Positions 9,721 to 22,249 of a DNA stretch of 64,000 bases are shown piece by piece. Both the position numbers and the translations under genes were made by a program. The notes beneath the pieces are model-generated. The model searched no databases, was not told the origin of the DNA, and saw nothing but the letters and a program-made list of their open reading frames with translations. The stretch is taken from assembly GCA_030710605.1 (NCBI GenBank), contig CP092863.1, positions 64,022,438 to 64,086,437 of the forward strand. Reading direction: 5' to 3'. Every line of letters begins with the position of its first letter. Position 1 is the stretch's first letter. The DNA comes from Cordylochernes scorpioides (taxonomy: Eukaryota > Arthropoda > Arachnida > Pseudoscorpiones > Chernetidae).

Positions 9721-10636
9721 TATAGTTGTCCTATGGTAATATTGTTGCGCTGGTGACCTGATGTATTGGGAGAAAACATCCCAGAAGTCTTTTTAATGTT
9801 TATTCACAAACTAAAGGTTTGGAGGAAAATAACCTTTCTAACTAAAGATTATTGTCTTAAATAATCTAAACAAAACAAAAGTATGTAAATTCAACGATAA
9901 AAAAAGTATGCAAATAATTATATAAAACAAAATTAGTTAAAAATAATTATACATGAAAGTTATTAAAAATAAATAGGATGTAAAAAGTTACAATTAAATC
10001 CATAAGAAAAGATTTAGACAGTAAGTTAAAATGTGACATGTATATAAAAGACTCCAGCAGCGTAATAACAGTATTTTTTTATTTTAAAATGTCTTTGTAT
10101 TTTTACTACTATAATTAAGATGAAAAGATCAGGCTTCCGAGGATATAAGTTTCTTTTAAAACTATTAAATTCACAAATATTTCGGGCACGAAATTACAAT
10201 ATGGAGATTACATGCCATCTATAGATAATAAATGGAAGCATTTAAGCATGAATGTTCTTTTTGCAAATGAAAACTGTCCTTTGTTGAGAGGTGTTCTCTA
10301 GCGTGAGTGTCCTCTCATGGAGGTTTTGTATAAGAAAGTTGAAATATTTTTTGATGCGTAGCTTCTTTTAAAAAAGAAAATAATTACAGGAGTATAGAAA
10401 GAAAATAATATTTCGTCCTTTCACAGGAGTAGTTTTGAATATAACAGCGTCCATTGACGAATCGCTATCAGGTACTGTTATATTTAAGATTCTTCTGTGG
10501 AAGGGCGAAAAAAGCCTGAAAGAAATGTATCCCTGATTGAATATGCTTCAAGAGGTTAGGTTAGTTTATCAGGAGAAGGGTCGTAGAGATGCTGATCTAT
10601 TAGAATTAAAGCTTCAATCAACCTATAAATAATAAT
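9721..10636. other. AT-rich arm sequence without a gene
   Basis: Contains the Tigger-like remnant (about 10255-10330) and the small fold-back (about 10395-10512) mirrored from the left arm. 9750-10080 has no counterpart that I could find in the left arm and shows no recognisable feature. Confidence 0.4.
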
Positions 10637-10830
10637 AAGTCGGTGGACAAGTGGGTAACACCCTCGATTCCCGACAGTCATGAACCGGGATTGAATCCCG
10701 CGTTAACATTTTGTTTAACATGTGAATAACTCACATATTATTCACTGTTTCAATTATCATAAACTAGGTTGCTCTTGTTGAGCGGTACCTAATAAAGTGA
10801 TTTTGGAATCGAATCAATAAACCCTAGTGT
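10637..10830 (+). mobile_element. SINE-B: tRNA-derived element, right-arm copy
   Basis: A-box-like TGGACAAGTGGGT near 10644 and B-box-like GGGATTGAATCCCG at 10687-10700 lie at a tRNA-like spacing, followed by a body ending near AAAGTGATTTTGGAATCG. No complete cloverleaf is seen. Confidence 0.6.
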
Positions 10831-11060
10831 CACGTAAAGCGTGTCTACACCCAGGCTCTGCTTCACCTAGACGTCCTGAACTTCTTCAGGTCTCGGGACC
10901 TTTCTCTATATGGCGTCTTTCTACTCCTGACTGAGGTCTATCTAACAACAAAGACAACACTAACTAGCTCTCACACACTTATTTTGAATCAAGTACAATA
11001 TTTATAGTAAGACATATTTACACATGAAAAAAAAAAACAATAGAAAAAAAAATAATAAGT

Positions 11061-11455
11061 GGGTCAGGTGTTGATATTAAAAATAAAAAGGCATATCCTG
11101 ACCAGGAGCAAAAGTGCTTTACAGAAGGCAGAGCGCCATCTAGTGGAACAGAAATCAACTAAACATTGATATAGCCTGTTCCCTGATATTTGGCCAACCC
11201 AATTTCTTGATAAATCAAGAAAAGCCATCCACGAACGCGTTTCGCGCTGTTGGCGCTCGTCAGCGTGGAGTAGGCTGTACCACTGCAACCAAAAAGATTT
11301 TTGGTTCCAGAGGCTTCTTGAGAAACTAAGAAAGTATTCAAGGCCAAAATTGCATAAATACGCTTAACGCATGAATAAATAATAGAAGAAAATAAAAAGG
11401 TCAGGTGTTGATATTAAAAATAAAAAAGGCATATCCTGACCAGGAGCACATGTGC
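11061..11455 (-). repeat. Hammerhead-bearing repeat, family A, mirror copy
   Basis: Exact mirror in organisation of 3594-3988, including two direct-repeat tails (about 11075-11105 and 11400-11450). Confidence 0.75.
11228..11269 (-). ncRNA. Hammerhead ribozyme-like motif (family A, mirror copy)
   Basis: On the minus strand identical to 3780-3821: TCCACG/CGTGGA stem I, CTGACGA, GCGC-CAACA-GCGC, GAAA, CGCG loop, UU. It is not independent evidence, because the whole arm is duplicated. Confidence 0.65.
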
Positions 11456-11984
11456 TTTATTATTCCATATATATTGATTGAAATAAAGTTACATAATTGT
11501 TTTCTATATCACAAAACAACATATTTGCATAACTGTTTTCAGACACCTAGAGATAGAGATATGAGACAGGCGTGTAACTTAGATTACATAGATATTTAAA
11601 CTTCTTGGATTCTGAACTCGTGGACGTATAGGTTATCTCTACTCATTGTACGTGTTTACAACCGTCCTATCTGGCTTGTAGCCTTTTTTAACATATGACA
11701 ATTGATCATATTCAAAACTGAAGAATTGTTTATATTATATATTAAACTATACGGGCGCCTCAACGCGGTGAGAGGTGTTCCTGGAGGGGAGGAAGCGAAG
11801 TACGTCTGGATCCTAAGATCCTGGTAGGATCACTCAAGACGTGAAGGCTCCTCCCGAGATGTGAGGATGAGTAAACCACACCAGCTAAGTTCCAGCAGGT
11901 CTGTGGACCCCACCATAGAATTCCTCTTTCCATGAACACCCATTGTATGAATGTAGAACCAACAACATGAACCAATAAACGGTC

Positions 11985-12895
11985 ACCGAGATGGTACATC
12001 GAGCTCAAGACAGAGATGGCTGGCGTCACATCGTGTTTGGGATGTAATACGTACAGTGGGCCACAACGTTCGATGTGAATAAAATGATTTATACTATGAA
12101 CATAGTCTTCGTGGACCAATAAAAGGAACTCACTGGTTTAACGGTCACCGAGATGGTACATTGAGCTCAAGACAGAGATGGCTGGCGTCACATCGTGTTT
12201 GGGATGTAATACGTACAGTGGGCCACAACGTTCGATGTGAATAAAATGATTTATACTATGAACATAGTCTTCGTGGACCAATAAAAGGAACTCACTGGTT
12301 TAACGGTCGCCGAGATGGTACATTGAGCTCAAGACAGAGATGGCTGGCGTCACATCGTGTTAGGGATGTAATACGTACAGTGGGCCACAACGTTCGATGT
12401 GAATAAAATGATTTATACTATGAACATAGTCTTCGTGGACCAATAAAAGGAACTCACTGGTTTAACGGTCGCCGAGATGGTACATTGAGCTCAAGACAGA
12501 GATGGCTGGCGTCACATCGTGTTTGGGATGTAATACGTACAGTGGGCCACAACGTTCGATGTGAATAAAATGATTTATACTATGAACATAGTCTTCGTGG
12601 ACCAATAAAAGGAACTCACTGGTTTAACGGTCGCCGAGATGGTACATCGAGCTCAAGACAGAGATGGCTGGCGTCACATCGTGTTTGGAATGTAATACGT
12701 AAAGTGAGCCACAACGTTCGATCGTGAATAAAATGATATATACTATGAACATAGTCTTCGTGGACCAATTAAAGGAACTCACTGGTTTAACGGTCACCGA
12801 GATGGTACATCGAGCTCAAGACAGAGATGGCTGGTGTCACATCGTGTTAGGTATGTAATACGTACAGTGGGCCACAACGTTCGATCGCGAATAAA
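11985..12895. repeat. 163-bp tandem repeat (about 6 copies)
   Basis: Six units marked by GATGGTACATYGAGCTCAAG, spaced 163 bp apart. Mirror of 2640-3092 with twice the copies. The long minus ORF ending at 12119 is a shadow of the repeat. Confidence 0.9.
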
Positions 12896-13011
12896 ATGAT
12901 TATATTAAAATATGCTCTCTCAACATGGTAAATGAAGTAAGAGCTAACAAATCCACTTACACAATGAATTCCATGTATTAGTCACTCTGTTGGCATGCTT
13001 TCTTGAGACCT

Positions 13012-13365
13012 CGCCAGTTAATCGGGTCAGACAATCTTAATGGATAATTAGATGGAAAGGTTGTGTAGACATTTGTGTTACATCTTACTTATCAATGAAA
13101 GCCAAACCTAGGTACTTAGTGTCTATCAGTGATAAGTCAGGCTGTGGTCTATGTAGACATCGCCAGTTTATCGGGTCAGACAATCTTAATGGATAAATAG
13201 AAGTAAAGGTTGTGTAGACATTTGTGTTACATCTTACTTATCAATGAAAGCCAAACCTAGGTACTTAGCGTCTATCAGTGATAAGTCAGGCTGTGGTCTG
13301 TGTAGACATCACCAGTTTATCGGGTCAGACAATCTTAATGGATAAATAGAAGCAAGATTAATCAA
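13012..13365. repeat. ~150-bp tandem repeat (about 2.3 copies)
   Basis: Units marked by TCAATGAAAGCCAAACCTAGG. Mirror of 1960-2516 with fewer copies. Confidence 0.85.
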
Positions 13366-13485
13366 GAAACGGTATCTGGCCAATTCTGGAATAATTGAAA
13401 ATCAACGATTAGTTGATATTTATTCCGATAGATGGCGCAAGTCATCAGCAACTTTAAGTTGCACGATCAGGAAATGCCTTTTTTT
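13366..13485 (+). repeat. Family A fragment, inserted only in the right arm
   Basis: Carries the 3' half of a family A fold-back (ATTAATCAAGAA, then TTAGTTGATATTTATTCCGA, then CAACTTTAAGTTGCACGATC). No hammerhead core is left. I do not see it at the matching place in the left arm, so it is an arm-specific difference. Confidence 0.5.
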
Positions 13486-13499
13486 CTTTATATATATAT

Positions 13500-13813
13500 A
13501 AGGTTACCATAAAAGTTCGTGTTTTTCTTATTGCTTGGCGAATAATATTATTACGGCGAATACATAATACAATTACTTTATACATAATACAAAGACATTA
13601 TACATAATGGCGAATAATATTATTACGGCGAATACATAATACAATTACTTTATACATAATACAAAGACATTATACATAATGGCGAATAATATTATTACGG
13701 CGAATACATAATACAATTACTTTATACATAATACAAAGACATTATACATAACAGCGAATAATATTGGTATTTCAATTTTTTGAAAGTGTTTACAAACTTT
13801 CGAAACAACCTTG
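13500..13813. mobile_element. Mariner-like MITE with internal 72-bp triplication
   Basis: Same termini and TA flanks as 1649-1829, but the inner GGCGAATAATATTATTACGG unit is present three times (72-bp period, about 13540-13750) instead of once. Confidence 0.7.
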
Positions 13814-14203
13814 TAAAATATAACAATGGTCTCTCTTTGCCACAATTTTTTTAAAGAATTCCTGATTAATTAGAAAAATTCTGATGCTCCTATCAAGATC
13901 ATTGGACCTGTAGATGATATAAGAAATTTAAAAGATCCAAAGTTTATTGGATGGCTTAAAGTTCTTGGTTCTGAATTATGGAATCCCACGTCACAGTTGC
14001 GAGCTACTTCAAACCAAATGATTTTCAAAATGATATATTTTTATTGTTTCATTATTTTTACAATTACAAGCCAAATGAAGCGTTCTTCATAATATTCTTG
14101 TTTCTTTATATTTATATGATTTGTTTTACAAATTTGATGATATTTTAATAATTATTCAAGTTTTTATATTCTACTGCTTTCATCAATATCAAACGAAAAA
14201 GCT

Positions 14204-14526
14204 GTTCTTCTGTTTAACAGCCAATATGATTACAAATTAATTTTATATCTATACAAATAACAAGTCAATATTCAATATGCATTTTATTAAAATATCAAAA
14301 CTCTTTAAACTACTCATGCTTCCAAATATGTTTATTCAATATAATTTTCAAAATGGATGGAAATAGCTTTCCAAGATCAACTCCTGAATCAACCATCGCT
14401 GATGTCAATTTTCATCATCTGTGAGTATTTAAATTAGAATGTGAACTAAATCATATTTCCTATTACAAACAACAATGTAATTGATTTTATACATTTTGAG
14501 AAACTACTGTTTTTTGTTTGTTTTTT
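14204..14526. other. AT-rich spacer outside the right arm
   Basis: No ORF or repeat recognised. Sequence homology with the left flank ends near 14203. Confidence 0.4.
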
Positions 14527-14781
14527 CTAAAAAGACAACAGTCGCCTCTCCCTTCAAAACTAGTCCGCCCTAGACTGACAAGGGCCATTATCCCGAAACC
14601 ACGGTCTCTAGGTGGACGCTTTTCAGTTTGCCAAAGCTGGTGTTGTGGCTTTGTTACCGAATTAAGGCCGCTAGTTTACGGCGACGTCAATAGATGGCGT
14701 CTAGTTTTGACGTTTATTTTGATGGGAGAGGCGACTTTCGTCTTTTTAGATCAATATCCTCCCGGTAAAATTTCCATTTAG
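14527..14781 (+). repeat. Family D element with hammerhead, single-arm copy
   Basis: Ends with the family D terminus (GAGAGGCGACTTTCGTCTTTT, then AATATCCTCCCGG). The left arm is reduced to about 40 bp, leaving one long arm and the complete hammerhead-like core at 14569-14612. Confidence 0.75.
14569..14612 (+). ncRNA. Hammerhead ribozyme-like motif (family D)
   Basis: Stem I CCTAGA (14569-14574) pairs perfectly with TCTAGG (14607-14612). Core CTGACAA (14575-14581) has A where the catalytic G8 is expected. Stem II is GGG/CCC with loop CCATTAT (14582-14594), then GAAA (14595-14598), stem III ACC/GGT (14598-14600 with 14603-14605) and C14606 as cleavage base, giving the classic GUC. The fold is convincing; the G8 change would probably abolish or strongly reduce activity. 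Confidence 0.65.
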
Positions 14782-15099
14782 TGCTTTTTTTATATATAAT
14801 AACTAATAATTATTAAAAACTACCTTGGTAGACCTTCCTTCTAAGAAATAAAATTCAGAAGTAGGCAAAAGTAACTTTTGGTGATTATAATGAAAAAAAA
14901 AAAACATTTGTGAAAATTATAAATATATTTTATAACGCTATTCTTTTCTTCTAATATATGTGATCAAAATTTATTCAAACAGCTCTTATCCTAAAATGAA
15001 TAAAAATATATGACGCATATATTATATATTTTGTTCTGAAAATAAAGCAATCCATACTTAAATCATTATATAGTTAGATTGTGGAATAATGGCAATGGA

Positions 15100-15215
15100 G
15101 ATTTAAAAGGTATACACCGATAAAATTAATTGCAAGAAATTTATTTTATTGAATAAAATAAAACGGCAAGCTTTCAAGCGTTAGCTCATCATCAGGCCAA
15201 TTATTTCGCAAATTT
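15100..15215 (-). repeat. Family F repeat with hammerhead-like core
   Basis: Minus strand near 15163-15205: stem I GGC/GCC, CTGATGA, one extra T, hairpin GAGC-TAAC-GCTT, GAAA, GCTT. All core residues are present, with a one-base bulge before stem II. Only one copy of this family was recognised. Confidence 0.45.
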
Positions 15216-15479
15216 CTACAATATATATGGAGGTGTGGTAGGTATTTTTGCATATTTACACTTGAAAAAGTTTTAAAATTCTCTCTGAGAAATGCTTTAA
15301 ATATATATATATCCTAAAAATCCTTTACATATAGTAAAAAGACATATATTGGAGCTCCTGGAGCTAATGAATGTAAATATCCGTTGTTGTTGGCGTTAGG
15401 ATGTAAATAAATGTAAATGCCCGTTAAATGATATTTGAGTTCTTGTGTAAAGATAACATTAGAAGGAGAAGGAGTGTTA

Positions 15480-15750
15480 GAAGTCTAGGTGCCGGTTGCT
15501 GTTGTTACCCTCGCCAACATCACAGTCGCTACTGTACTCCATGTTAGGAGCAGCTGCACATGGCATCTGTTCCTCATGTCAGAGGCGGCTATTTCTTTTG
15601 GAGCTAAGCCGGCCTGCCACTGAGTAGTGCTCCCAGTCTTAATGACAAAGGCAGACGCATTCTACTTCACTCAGTCATGATTGTTGTCAAGCTTTACAAG
15701 CTTGATACCCTAATATGATTGAGTGGAGATAAGAAAGAAGAAGACAGTCG
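15480..15750 (+). mobile_element. Non-LTR retrotransposon 3' end with (GAA)n-like tail
   Basis: Shares GTACTCCATGTTAGGAGC, CTCATGTCAGAGGCGGC, CACTGAGTAGTGCTCCCAG and the terminal TGATTGAGTGGAGATAAGAA with copies at 38825 (minus), 40655 (minus), 49325, 54717 (minus), 56104 (minus) and 59850. Fixed 3' ends, variable 5' ends and a GAA-rich tail are typical of 5'-truncated non-LTR elements. Confidence 0.6.
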
Positions 15751-16149
15751 CTACTCTTCTGGTAAGTCTCTTGTGTTCCCCCACCAGTGGTAAGGCTGAG
15801 AGATACTGCCAGAGGAAAGGAGATTCACTTGAGTGGTGGTTCTCGGAGGTCTTTGGGTGGTCTGCAGAGTAGAGCTGCAGAGGTAAAGCAATGGGAGCCT
15901 AGGGTAGGTGATCCACGAAGGAGGAAGCGGCATAGTCGCGAAGAACCGGAGGGGTCACGCGTGACAATATTATATGTACAATAATATATTGTATGCCTCA
16001 TGAAAAAATATATAATCTATACATCTGTATCCATATAGACTGATCAGAATCTAAGTACTTTCAAAATAGCAAGTTTTTTATATATATATACGAAATTTCA
16101 GATGAAAGTAAAAAAAAATCATTATGTTTGAATCAAGAAAAATAATAAA
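15751..16149. other. Spacer, GC-richer then AT-rich, no gene recognised
   Basis: 15780-15965 is purine-rich with short ORFs on both strands that show no domain. The rest is AT-rich. Confidence 0.3.
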
Positions 16150-16459
16150 ATTTAAAAAATCATACGCCGTGGACGTGCGTCGCATCGCTCCTCGATTTCG
16201 GTAAGTGTTTAGATGGTATTATAAGAATCTAAAACACTGAATTGAATTATAGCATTAAGTATAGTCGCCGAAACGCTCATTATTTAATTTTAACTATTTA
16301 CTTTGAATTAAATGGACAAAAGGAAAATAGATTTGCATAAAATTTAATATGGATTTACTAATAAGAACATTGACTGTAAAATTAGATGAAATCTATTAGT
16401 ATTTTGACAATAAGGTCAAACAGAACCAAAAAAAACTCACAAAAAATGATCTGTCCTAT

Positions 16460-17446
16460 TTGTCCACAATGGTAAAGCAGACAAAAGATGGTATTACGGC
16501 CTTGAGGGATATCAATAATCAGGACTTTTTAGATCAGCTTTCTGTGCAAGTGTCTGATGTCCTAGATCAAAAACTGGACAAATCCAAGGGAGAATTCAAG
16601 ACACTGAGGCCCTCTTTTTCAGAGGTTGTGAAAACTCAAACAACGAGAGATACAATAAATAAATAAATAAATTAGTGAAAAAGAATTTGTAATTATAGCG
16701 CAGCCTTTTAATGAGGGAAATAATCAAGATGTACACCACGCTATTGTTAATAAGATCAGAGTGTTAGGAGAGGAAAATAAGAAAGTTCGAGTCAATAAAA
16801 TTATAAACACTAAAAAATCTATTATTATAAAAATGTCGACGAGCGCGAATCTAATTTTCTAAAAGAGGAAATATGCAAATCAACTCAGCTAACAAATATA
16901 TGCAAAACATTTATTCCGACCAAAAGAGATCCGACGATAATGGTTAAAAATGTTAATAAAATCACCGAGGTAAATTCCTTCGAAGAAACAATCTGTCAGA
17001 TGAACGACGAACTAAGGGATATGAAAAGTGAAATTAAGGTATTATTCAGCACTAATCTAACACCCCTACTCACAATATAGTTTTACGGGTTTCTCCTAGG
17101 GTTTATCAAACCATTAGGAAATTAAATAATAAAATCTACACTGATTGTGAACGCTGCGTTGTTGTAGATAAGATTTTTGTGAAACAATGCCAGAAATGTC
17201 TTAAATTTAATCCCTCTCACAAAATGGCAGAATGCCCTAACACCCCAATGTGCCGAATATGTGGAGTTCAGGGAGTTCATGATTGCTCAGGAATTCCCAA
17301 GTGTTTTAATTGCTCTCAACATCCTAAGTATAGAAACAAGCCCTTATCACACAGAGCAAATTCGGAGGAATGCCCTATGTATAAGGCACAAATAGACAGA
17401 ATAATCGAAAGAACAAGTTATTTCCCAACTGAACAATCAGGCAACT
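16460..17446 (+). pseudogene. ORF1 (gag-like, zinc-knuckle) of R1-like element
   Basis: An open piece at 16460-16666 starts at an ATG and stops. Coding similarity continues in other frames, with breaks near 16670 and 16840 and an in-frame stop near 17080. The last open piece, 17179-17446, encodes three cysteine/histidine knuckles: C-x2-C-x6-H-x4-C (CQKC...HKMAEC), CRIC...HDC and CFNC...HRANSEEC. Such knuckles bind the element RNA in the ribonucleoprotein. At least two frameshifts and a stop inactivate it. It ends 28 bp before the ORF2 start. Confidence 0.8.
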
Positions 17447-17473
17447 AACTCATACGAGTCAGGAAAGGATAAA

Positions 17474-20400
17474 ATGCAAGCTCCATTAATTAAGTGTGTG
17501 CAACAAAATTTAAGAAAAAGCATAAACGCAACAAATGAGCTCCTGGCTCAGATAGCTAACGACCCACCAGACATATTATTTATTCAGGAGCCCTACACAG
17601 TGAACAATGTTGTTATTTTTGGCGGAGACGAGCATTCAGTTTTAACAGCTAAAGGAAACAAGATAAACTCGGCAACAATAATTTTAAATAAAGGATTAAA
17701 ATACAATAAGATAGATCAATTCACCAACTCATTTTGTACTACTAGCTCAATACTTTTATCAAAGTCAAATATTATTACAGCGAATTTTTACATTCTCCCC
17801 AATTCTTTTTCAGAAACCCATCAAAAGTTTATTGAGGAAATTTTGGAAACTTTCAAAATTCAACCGATTCTGCTTTGTGGGGATTTTAACTCTAGGCATC
17901 CCGTCTGGTATGATCGAAAGACAAATTCAAATGGTCACAAACTTCATTCAATAGTGAACCAACACAATCTCTTCGTCCATAATATTAAAACTACAACGTG
18001 TCGTAATTCTAGCGTGATCGACTTCACTATCTCCAACAGAAATGCAATCAGTCTATTAAAAAAATGGAATACATCCATAATGACGGACACCTCCGATCAC
18101 GCGACAATAACCTACGAGATCGTTAGTAAAGACAACAGTCATATAGACGGTTATAAATCAAGTGGAAATTCAGCGAAACTGACGCAAACTGGAATGCATT
18201 TTATGAAAAAATTTCCTCCCCGAATACTAAGCCTCGTGGATGAAACAAACCAAATAAAAAATTCCGAAAGTGTAGATAGAGCTGTTTTAAAACTCACAGA
18301 TATTATCAGTGAAGCAGCTTACGCATCCCTCAAGTTAAAATCAACCATAAACAAAAACAAAGTCAAATTCAAGTGGTGGACGAATAAACTTGAAAAAATG
18401 AAAAATGATTTTAATTATATAAGAAATTTATTCTATCGCGCGAGGCAAAATAATTAATGAAAAATTATTTAAAGCTGCTCGTAACAAATATAATAAAGCC
18501 ATTAACAAGGCAAAATTTAAAAGCTGGAGATTCTTTCTCGAAGAAAACGAATCAACTAATCCTTTTGGGAACACTTATAAAACTTTCAAAACCTTAAAAA
18601 GCATCATTTAACACAACAGGGATTCCATTGATAGACAACGCACCGGATTTTGCTAGGACTTCAAAAATGGAAAGTTTATTGAACGATTTTTTCCCGGACG
18701 ATGATATTTCTTCCGAGGAGGAACTTCACAAAGCAACTGGATATTACTCGCCAATTTACAATAATAGAAACAAAGTGAACATAAGCCTAAAAGATATTGA
18801 ATCAATTATTGTATTATTGAAAAATAAGAAAGCACCTGGATCAGATAATATTAGCAATAATATGATAAAATACGCCTACCCTAGGATTTCCATAATCCTC
18901 CATCAAATATTTGAAAAATGTATAAGTTTGGGATATTTCCCAGATTATTGGAAAAACTCTTTTGTGAAAATCATTCCTAAAGTAGATAAAACTAGTTATG
19001 ATGTTAGTAAAAGCTACAGACCAATTTCCTTGCTATCAAACGTTTCAAAAATTTTCGAAAATGTAATTAAAAATAAACTTACTACCTTTTATGACAAAAA
19101 CAATTTGATGAGTCATAGACAACATGGCTTCTCCAGGCATAAATCAACAATTACTGCTATGAAAGAGCTGACTGAAACTATTCTGGAACACAAGCAAAGA
19201 GAACTGACGGCGTTGATCGCAGTGGACTTATCAGGGGCTTTTGATAATGCATGGTGGCCAGCTATAATAAAAAGAATGGACTTAGACAACGTTCCCAGCT
19301 CTCTGATTCAAATCATCCAATCCTATTTGAATAATAAAAGGACAGTTTGTCTGTCATACGGTGGAAAAACGGTCTCCAAAAACCTTACTAAGGGATGTCC
19401 TCAGGGTAGTCCACTGTCACCGTTATTATGGAACATCTTGCCAAACAATATGTTAATGAATTTTAAATCTACAAACGCTGAAATTATTTGCTACGCGGAC
19501 GACATCTCTATTATATGTTGGCATTATAATTTAGAGGGTCTAAAACCTGAGTTAGTGAACACCCTAAACTATGTCACTCAATGGTGTCGCTCAAACAAGT
19601 TAAAAATAAATTCAGAAAAAAACAAACTTGATTCACTTTCACAATTTCCATAGGTTCCAGTTGGAATTTCAAAAAACCGTCATAAAGCCTTCAAATGAAA
19701 TAAAAATTTTGGGAATGAAATTATCTAATCATAGGTTCAGAACAAAAATAAATTTCACCCCGCACATCAATGAGATTTTGCATAAAGCGCATCGCATGAA
19801 AAATCTGCTTTTTTCCCTCAGCGGCAAAATATGGGGTATAAACTCTAATAAAAGGTTAATTTTGTATAAAACGCTAATTAGACCTATTCTAACATATGGA
19901 GCTGAAATTTGGTTTTACCAAATAAATAACCGCTGTAAACAGAAATTAAATTCGATGCAATACCAAATTGTTCTTTGGGCTACTAGATCGTTTAAAACAT
20001 CTTCCTCAAATTGTGTCCACTGTCTGGCAGCGATCCCATTCCTGACTGATTTTATCGAATCAAGATTGATTAAATATGAATTGGACCAACTAAGCGAGGA
20101 AGACCAACGAACGTTCAGTCCACATTCTCCTTCAATAATAAATGGATTTTTAAGAACAAGAATGGAAGATATGCTTTCTAATACAAGTGATCACTTTCGT
20201 CTCTTTTTCCCTTTGGGCATTCCAAAATATTTCCGCCCTGACTTTTACAATGTGCAATTCGTTACTGGTCATGGAAATTTCGGAGATTTTCTGTTTCGAA
20301 TAGGAGCTATAGACGATCCGGGATGTTTATGTGGAAAGAGGAAGCAGGATTCCAGTCATCTGCTTCTTGAGTGCCCAATCTTCCAGAACTACAGAAACCG

Positions 20401-20518
20401 GGAAAACATCGAATACAATGATCTTTTTATGTTTGTAAATAGTAAGGACTCGTATTTTAAATTTAGAAAATTCTGTAAATATATCTATGATTTTCTCTCT
20501 TGGTTAAAAAAACCTTAA
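17474..20518 (+). pseudogene. ORF2 (endonuclease-reverse transcriptase) of R1-like element
   Basis: Starts at ATG 17474. The first open piece (17474-18457) is the APE-like endonuclease: QEPY near residue 38, GDFNSRHPVW, and the C-terminal SDHA. The frame changes near 18450 and again near 18610. The reverse transcriptase (about 18612-19653) has SYRPISLLS, FDNAWW, GCPQGSPLSPLLWN and the catalytic YADD at 19492-19503. Another shift near 19640 leads to the thumb and C-terminal region (19628-20518) with a CLCG...HLLLEC zinc motif. Total length of about 1000 residues is normal for the clade. It would nick the target and prime reverse transcription; three frameshifts make this copy inactive. Confidence 0.9.
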
Positions 20519-20961
20519 TTATTGCCTATTTGTATATATATATATATTTTTTTGGTTTGTTTATTTTGTTGGTTGTGATGTAAAATCAAGAATGATTTTA
20601 ATGTCCTCTTTCTTATCTTTTCAAATCTTGTAATTATTTAGATTTTTTTTCTTTTTTTTTTGTAATATAGTATCTGAATTTAGTGTTGTTTTATTGACGA
20701 AAGCATCCCTTGTAGGGATATCGCGTCTGATTTGATAAATGGATAAATAAAAAATGTGTTAACGTATGTATTCATCGCCAAAGATAATTTTAGTAAATTA
20801 CTCTGTTGACTTTGGCAAAATGACAAACAAATTAATTATTCTCTCTTTGAAATATATTTTCTCTCTCTCTTGATTTATTTTTATATAGTTGTAGGAATTA
20901 ATTGTAAAATATGATACTCACTGACTGCTCGGATAGTTATCTTTGGCATTCCATATCTATA

Positions 20962-21223
20962 CACCAATACCTCGCTTTGCGTTTTTTTCGAAGTTGCGTC
21001 GCTGCTTAATTTTTACTGATTTTCACTGTGCGTCGTTAGATTTTCGAAGTTGCGTTGTTTTGGATTCGAGTCTTTAATTTTTATTTTTTTTATTTTTTTT
21101 TTCCTAAAATATGGCAACACCTTTGTTTTTGATTGCGCCTTCACATATTTTCACTTTGCGTCGTTTCAATTTGCGTCGTGTTTTTTTTGGGACGTAACCC
21201 CGACGCAAAGCGAGGTATGGGTG
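20962..21223. mobile_element. MITE with CACCMATACCTCGCTTTGCG termini
   Basis: Terminal inverted repeats of about 20 bp at 20962-20981 and 21204-21223, each flanked by TA. The interior repeats the phrase TTGCGTCG several times and is T-rich. No coding capacity. TA target suggests a Tc1/mariner/pogo-type transposase supplied in trans. Confidence 0.75.
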
Positions 21224-22249
21224 TACATATATTTTTTATACATACAGCTTCATTAAGACTACTGGTCTTATACAGATTCACCTCAGGAAGAAAGGAATCA
21301 TAGATGGAGCTCCTGTACTCCAGGCAGGGCAGCACCCAACAACAGCCTCCAGGTCTGACGTATGTCCAGTCGCCACACGTTCCTACGTACATACATCAAG
21401 GTTAGCGTATCACTGAAAAAGCTAGTGTAAAATCAGCCGCGTTCTAGTCTTCAACTCATCCAAATGGACCACGACATTCAGCGATTCTATTAATCTCCTC
21501 CGAACGGTGACTGCGGCCTTGTAGAATTTATATAAACCAAAGACCTTGATCAAACGTCATTGCCTTCATCCAGGTATAGATTTGTTGACTATCGGATTGA
21601 GACAAGGATAAATCATTCAAGAGTTCCCCTCTTTGTTTCTCCAAGCAACAGCAACCAAATATGATATACATGATTACATCTTGTATTCTGATATTACACA
21701 TATCACAAGTTAAAGGACAGTCAGTCTTCCAGCGCTTTGATCGATTTTATGGGAATAACACCCATAGGGCATTCCATATCAATATTCTAAGTATCTATTT
21801 TGGTATGTTGTGAGTTGATAGAAATAATGAGTGGTTATTCTTTGATACATATTAATTATTTATTGAATACAAACAGTATTTGAAGTTGGGTGAACATCAT
21901 GGTTTCTAACTAAGAGCATAATGAAAAAGTATCCAAAGGTAGATTATCCAAATATATTCTGTTATAAGAAAAAGAAACATTAAAACACGTAAGTTATTTT
22001 ACACATAAACTTAGACTATATATAAAAGAAACTTGCGTACTTAAATCTTTTCTTATGTATAGATGACGCGTTATTGCCCTATAATTAATTTATGCCTAAC
22101 TGGCTTTGTTCCTATTGTTTGCGGAAGAGCATTGCTCTATACAAATATTTATATGTAATTCTACTGTCCTGAAAGCTTATTTCCATAGTTTAGTTAAAAA
22201 TCATTTCTAAGATTCCACCCTTTAATGTAGCATATATAAGCAGAATCGT
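21224..22249. other. Unique-looking spacer without a supported gene
   Basis: 21270-21560 is less AT-rich and has short ORFs on both strands without recognised domains. 21600-22249 is AT-rich. No tandem or inverted repeats stand out. Confidence 0.4.

Larger units (their letters stand above)
9437..14203 (-). repeat. Right arm of the large inverted duplication
   Basis: Reverse complement of 514-5340 with the same element order. Compared with the left arm it has one 57-bp unit instead of about 14, three 72-bp units in the MITE instead of one, fewer ~150-bp units and six 163-bp units instead of three. Non-tandem sequence is nearly identical, with scattered substitutions. Confidence 0.9.
16150..20755 (+). 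mobile_element. R1-like non-LTR retrotransposon (inactivated, nearly full length)
   Basis: Contains ORF1 with zinc knuckles and ORF2 with an APE-type endonuclease, reverse transcriptase and a C-terminal cysteine motif, in the order of the R1/Jockey group. A 3' UTR of about 235 bp ends in an A-rich tail (ATAAATAAAAAA near 20740-20750). The FDNAWW block in RT and QEPY/GDFN in the endonuclease point to the R1 clade. Both ORFs carry frameshifts, so the copy is dead. The 5' boundary is approximate, and I could not identify a target-site duplication. Confidence 0.88.
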
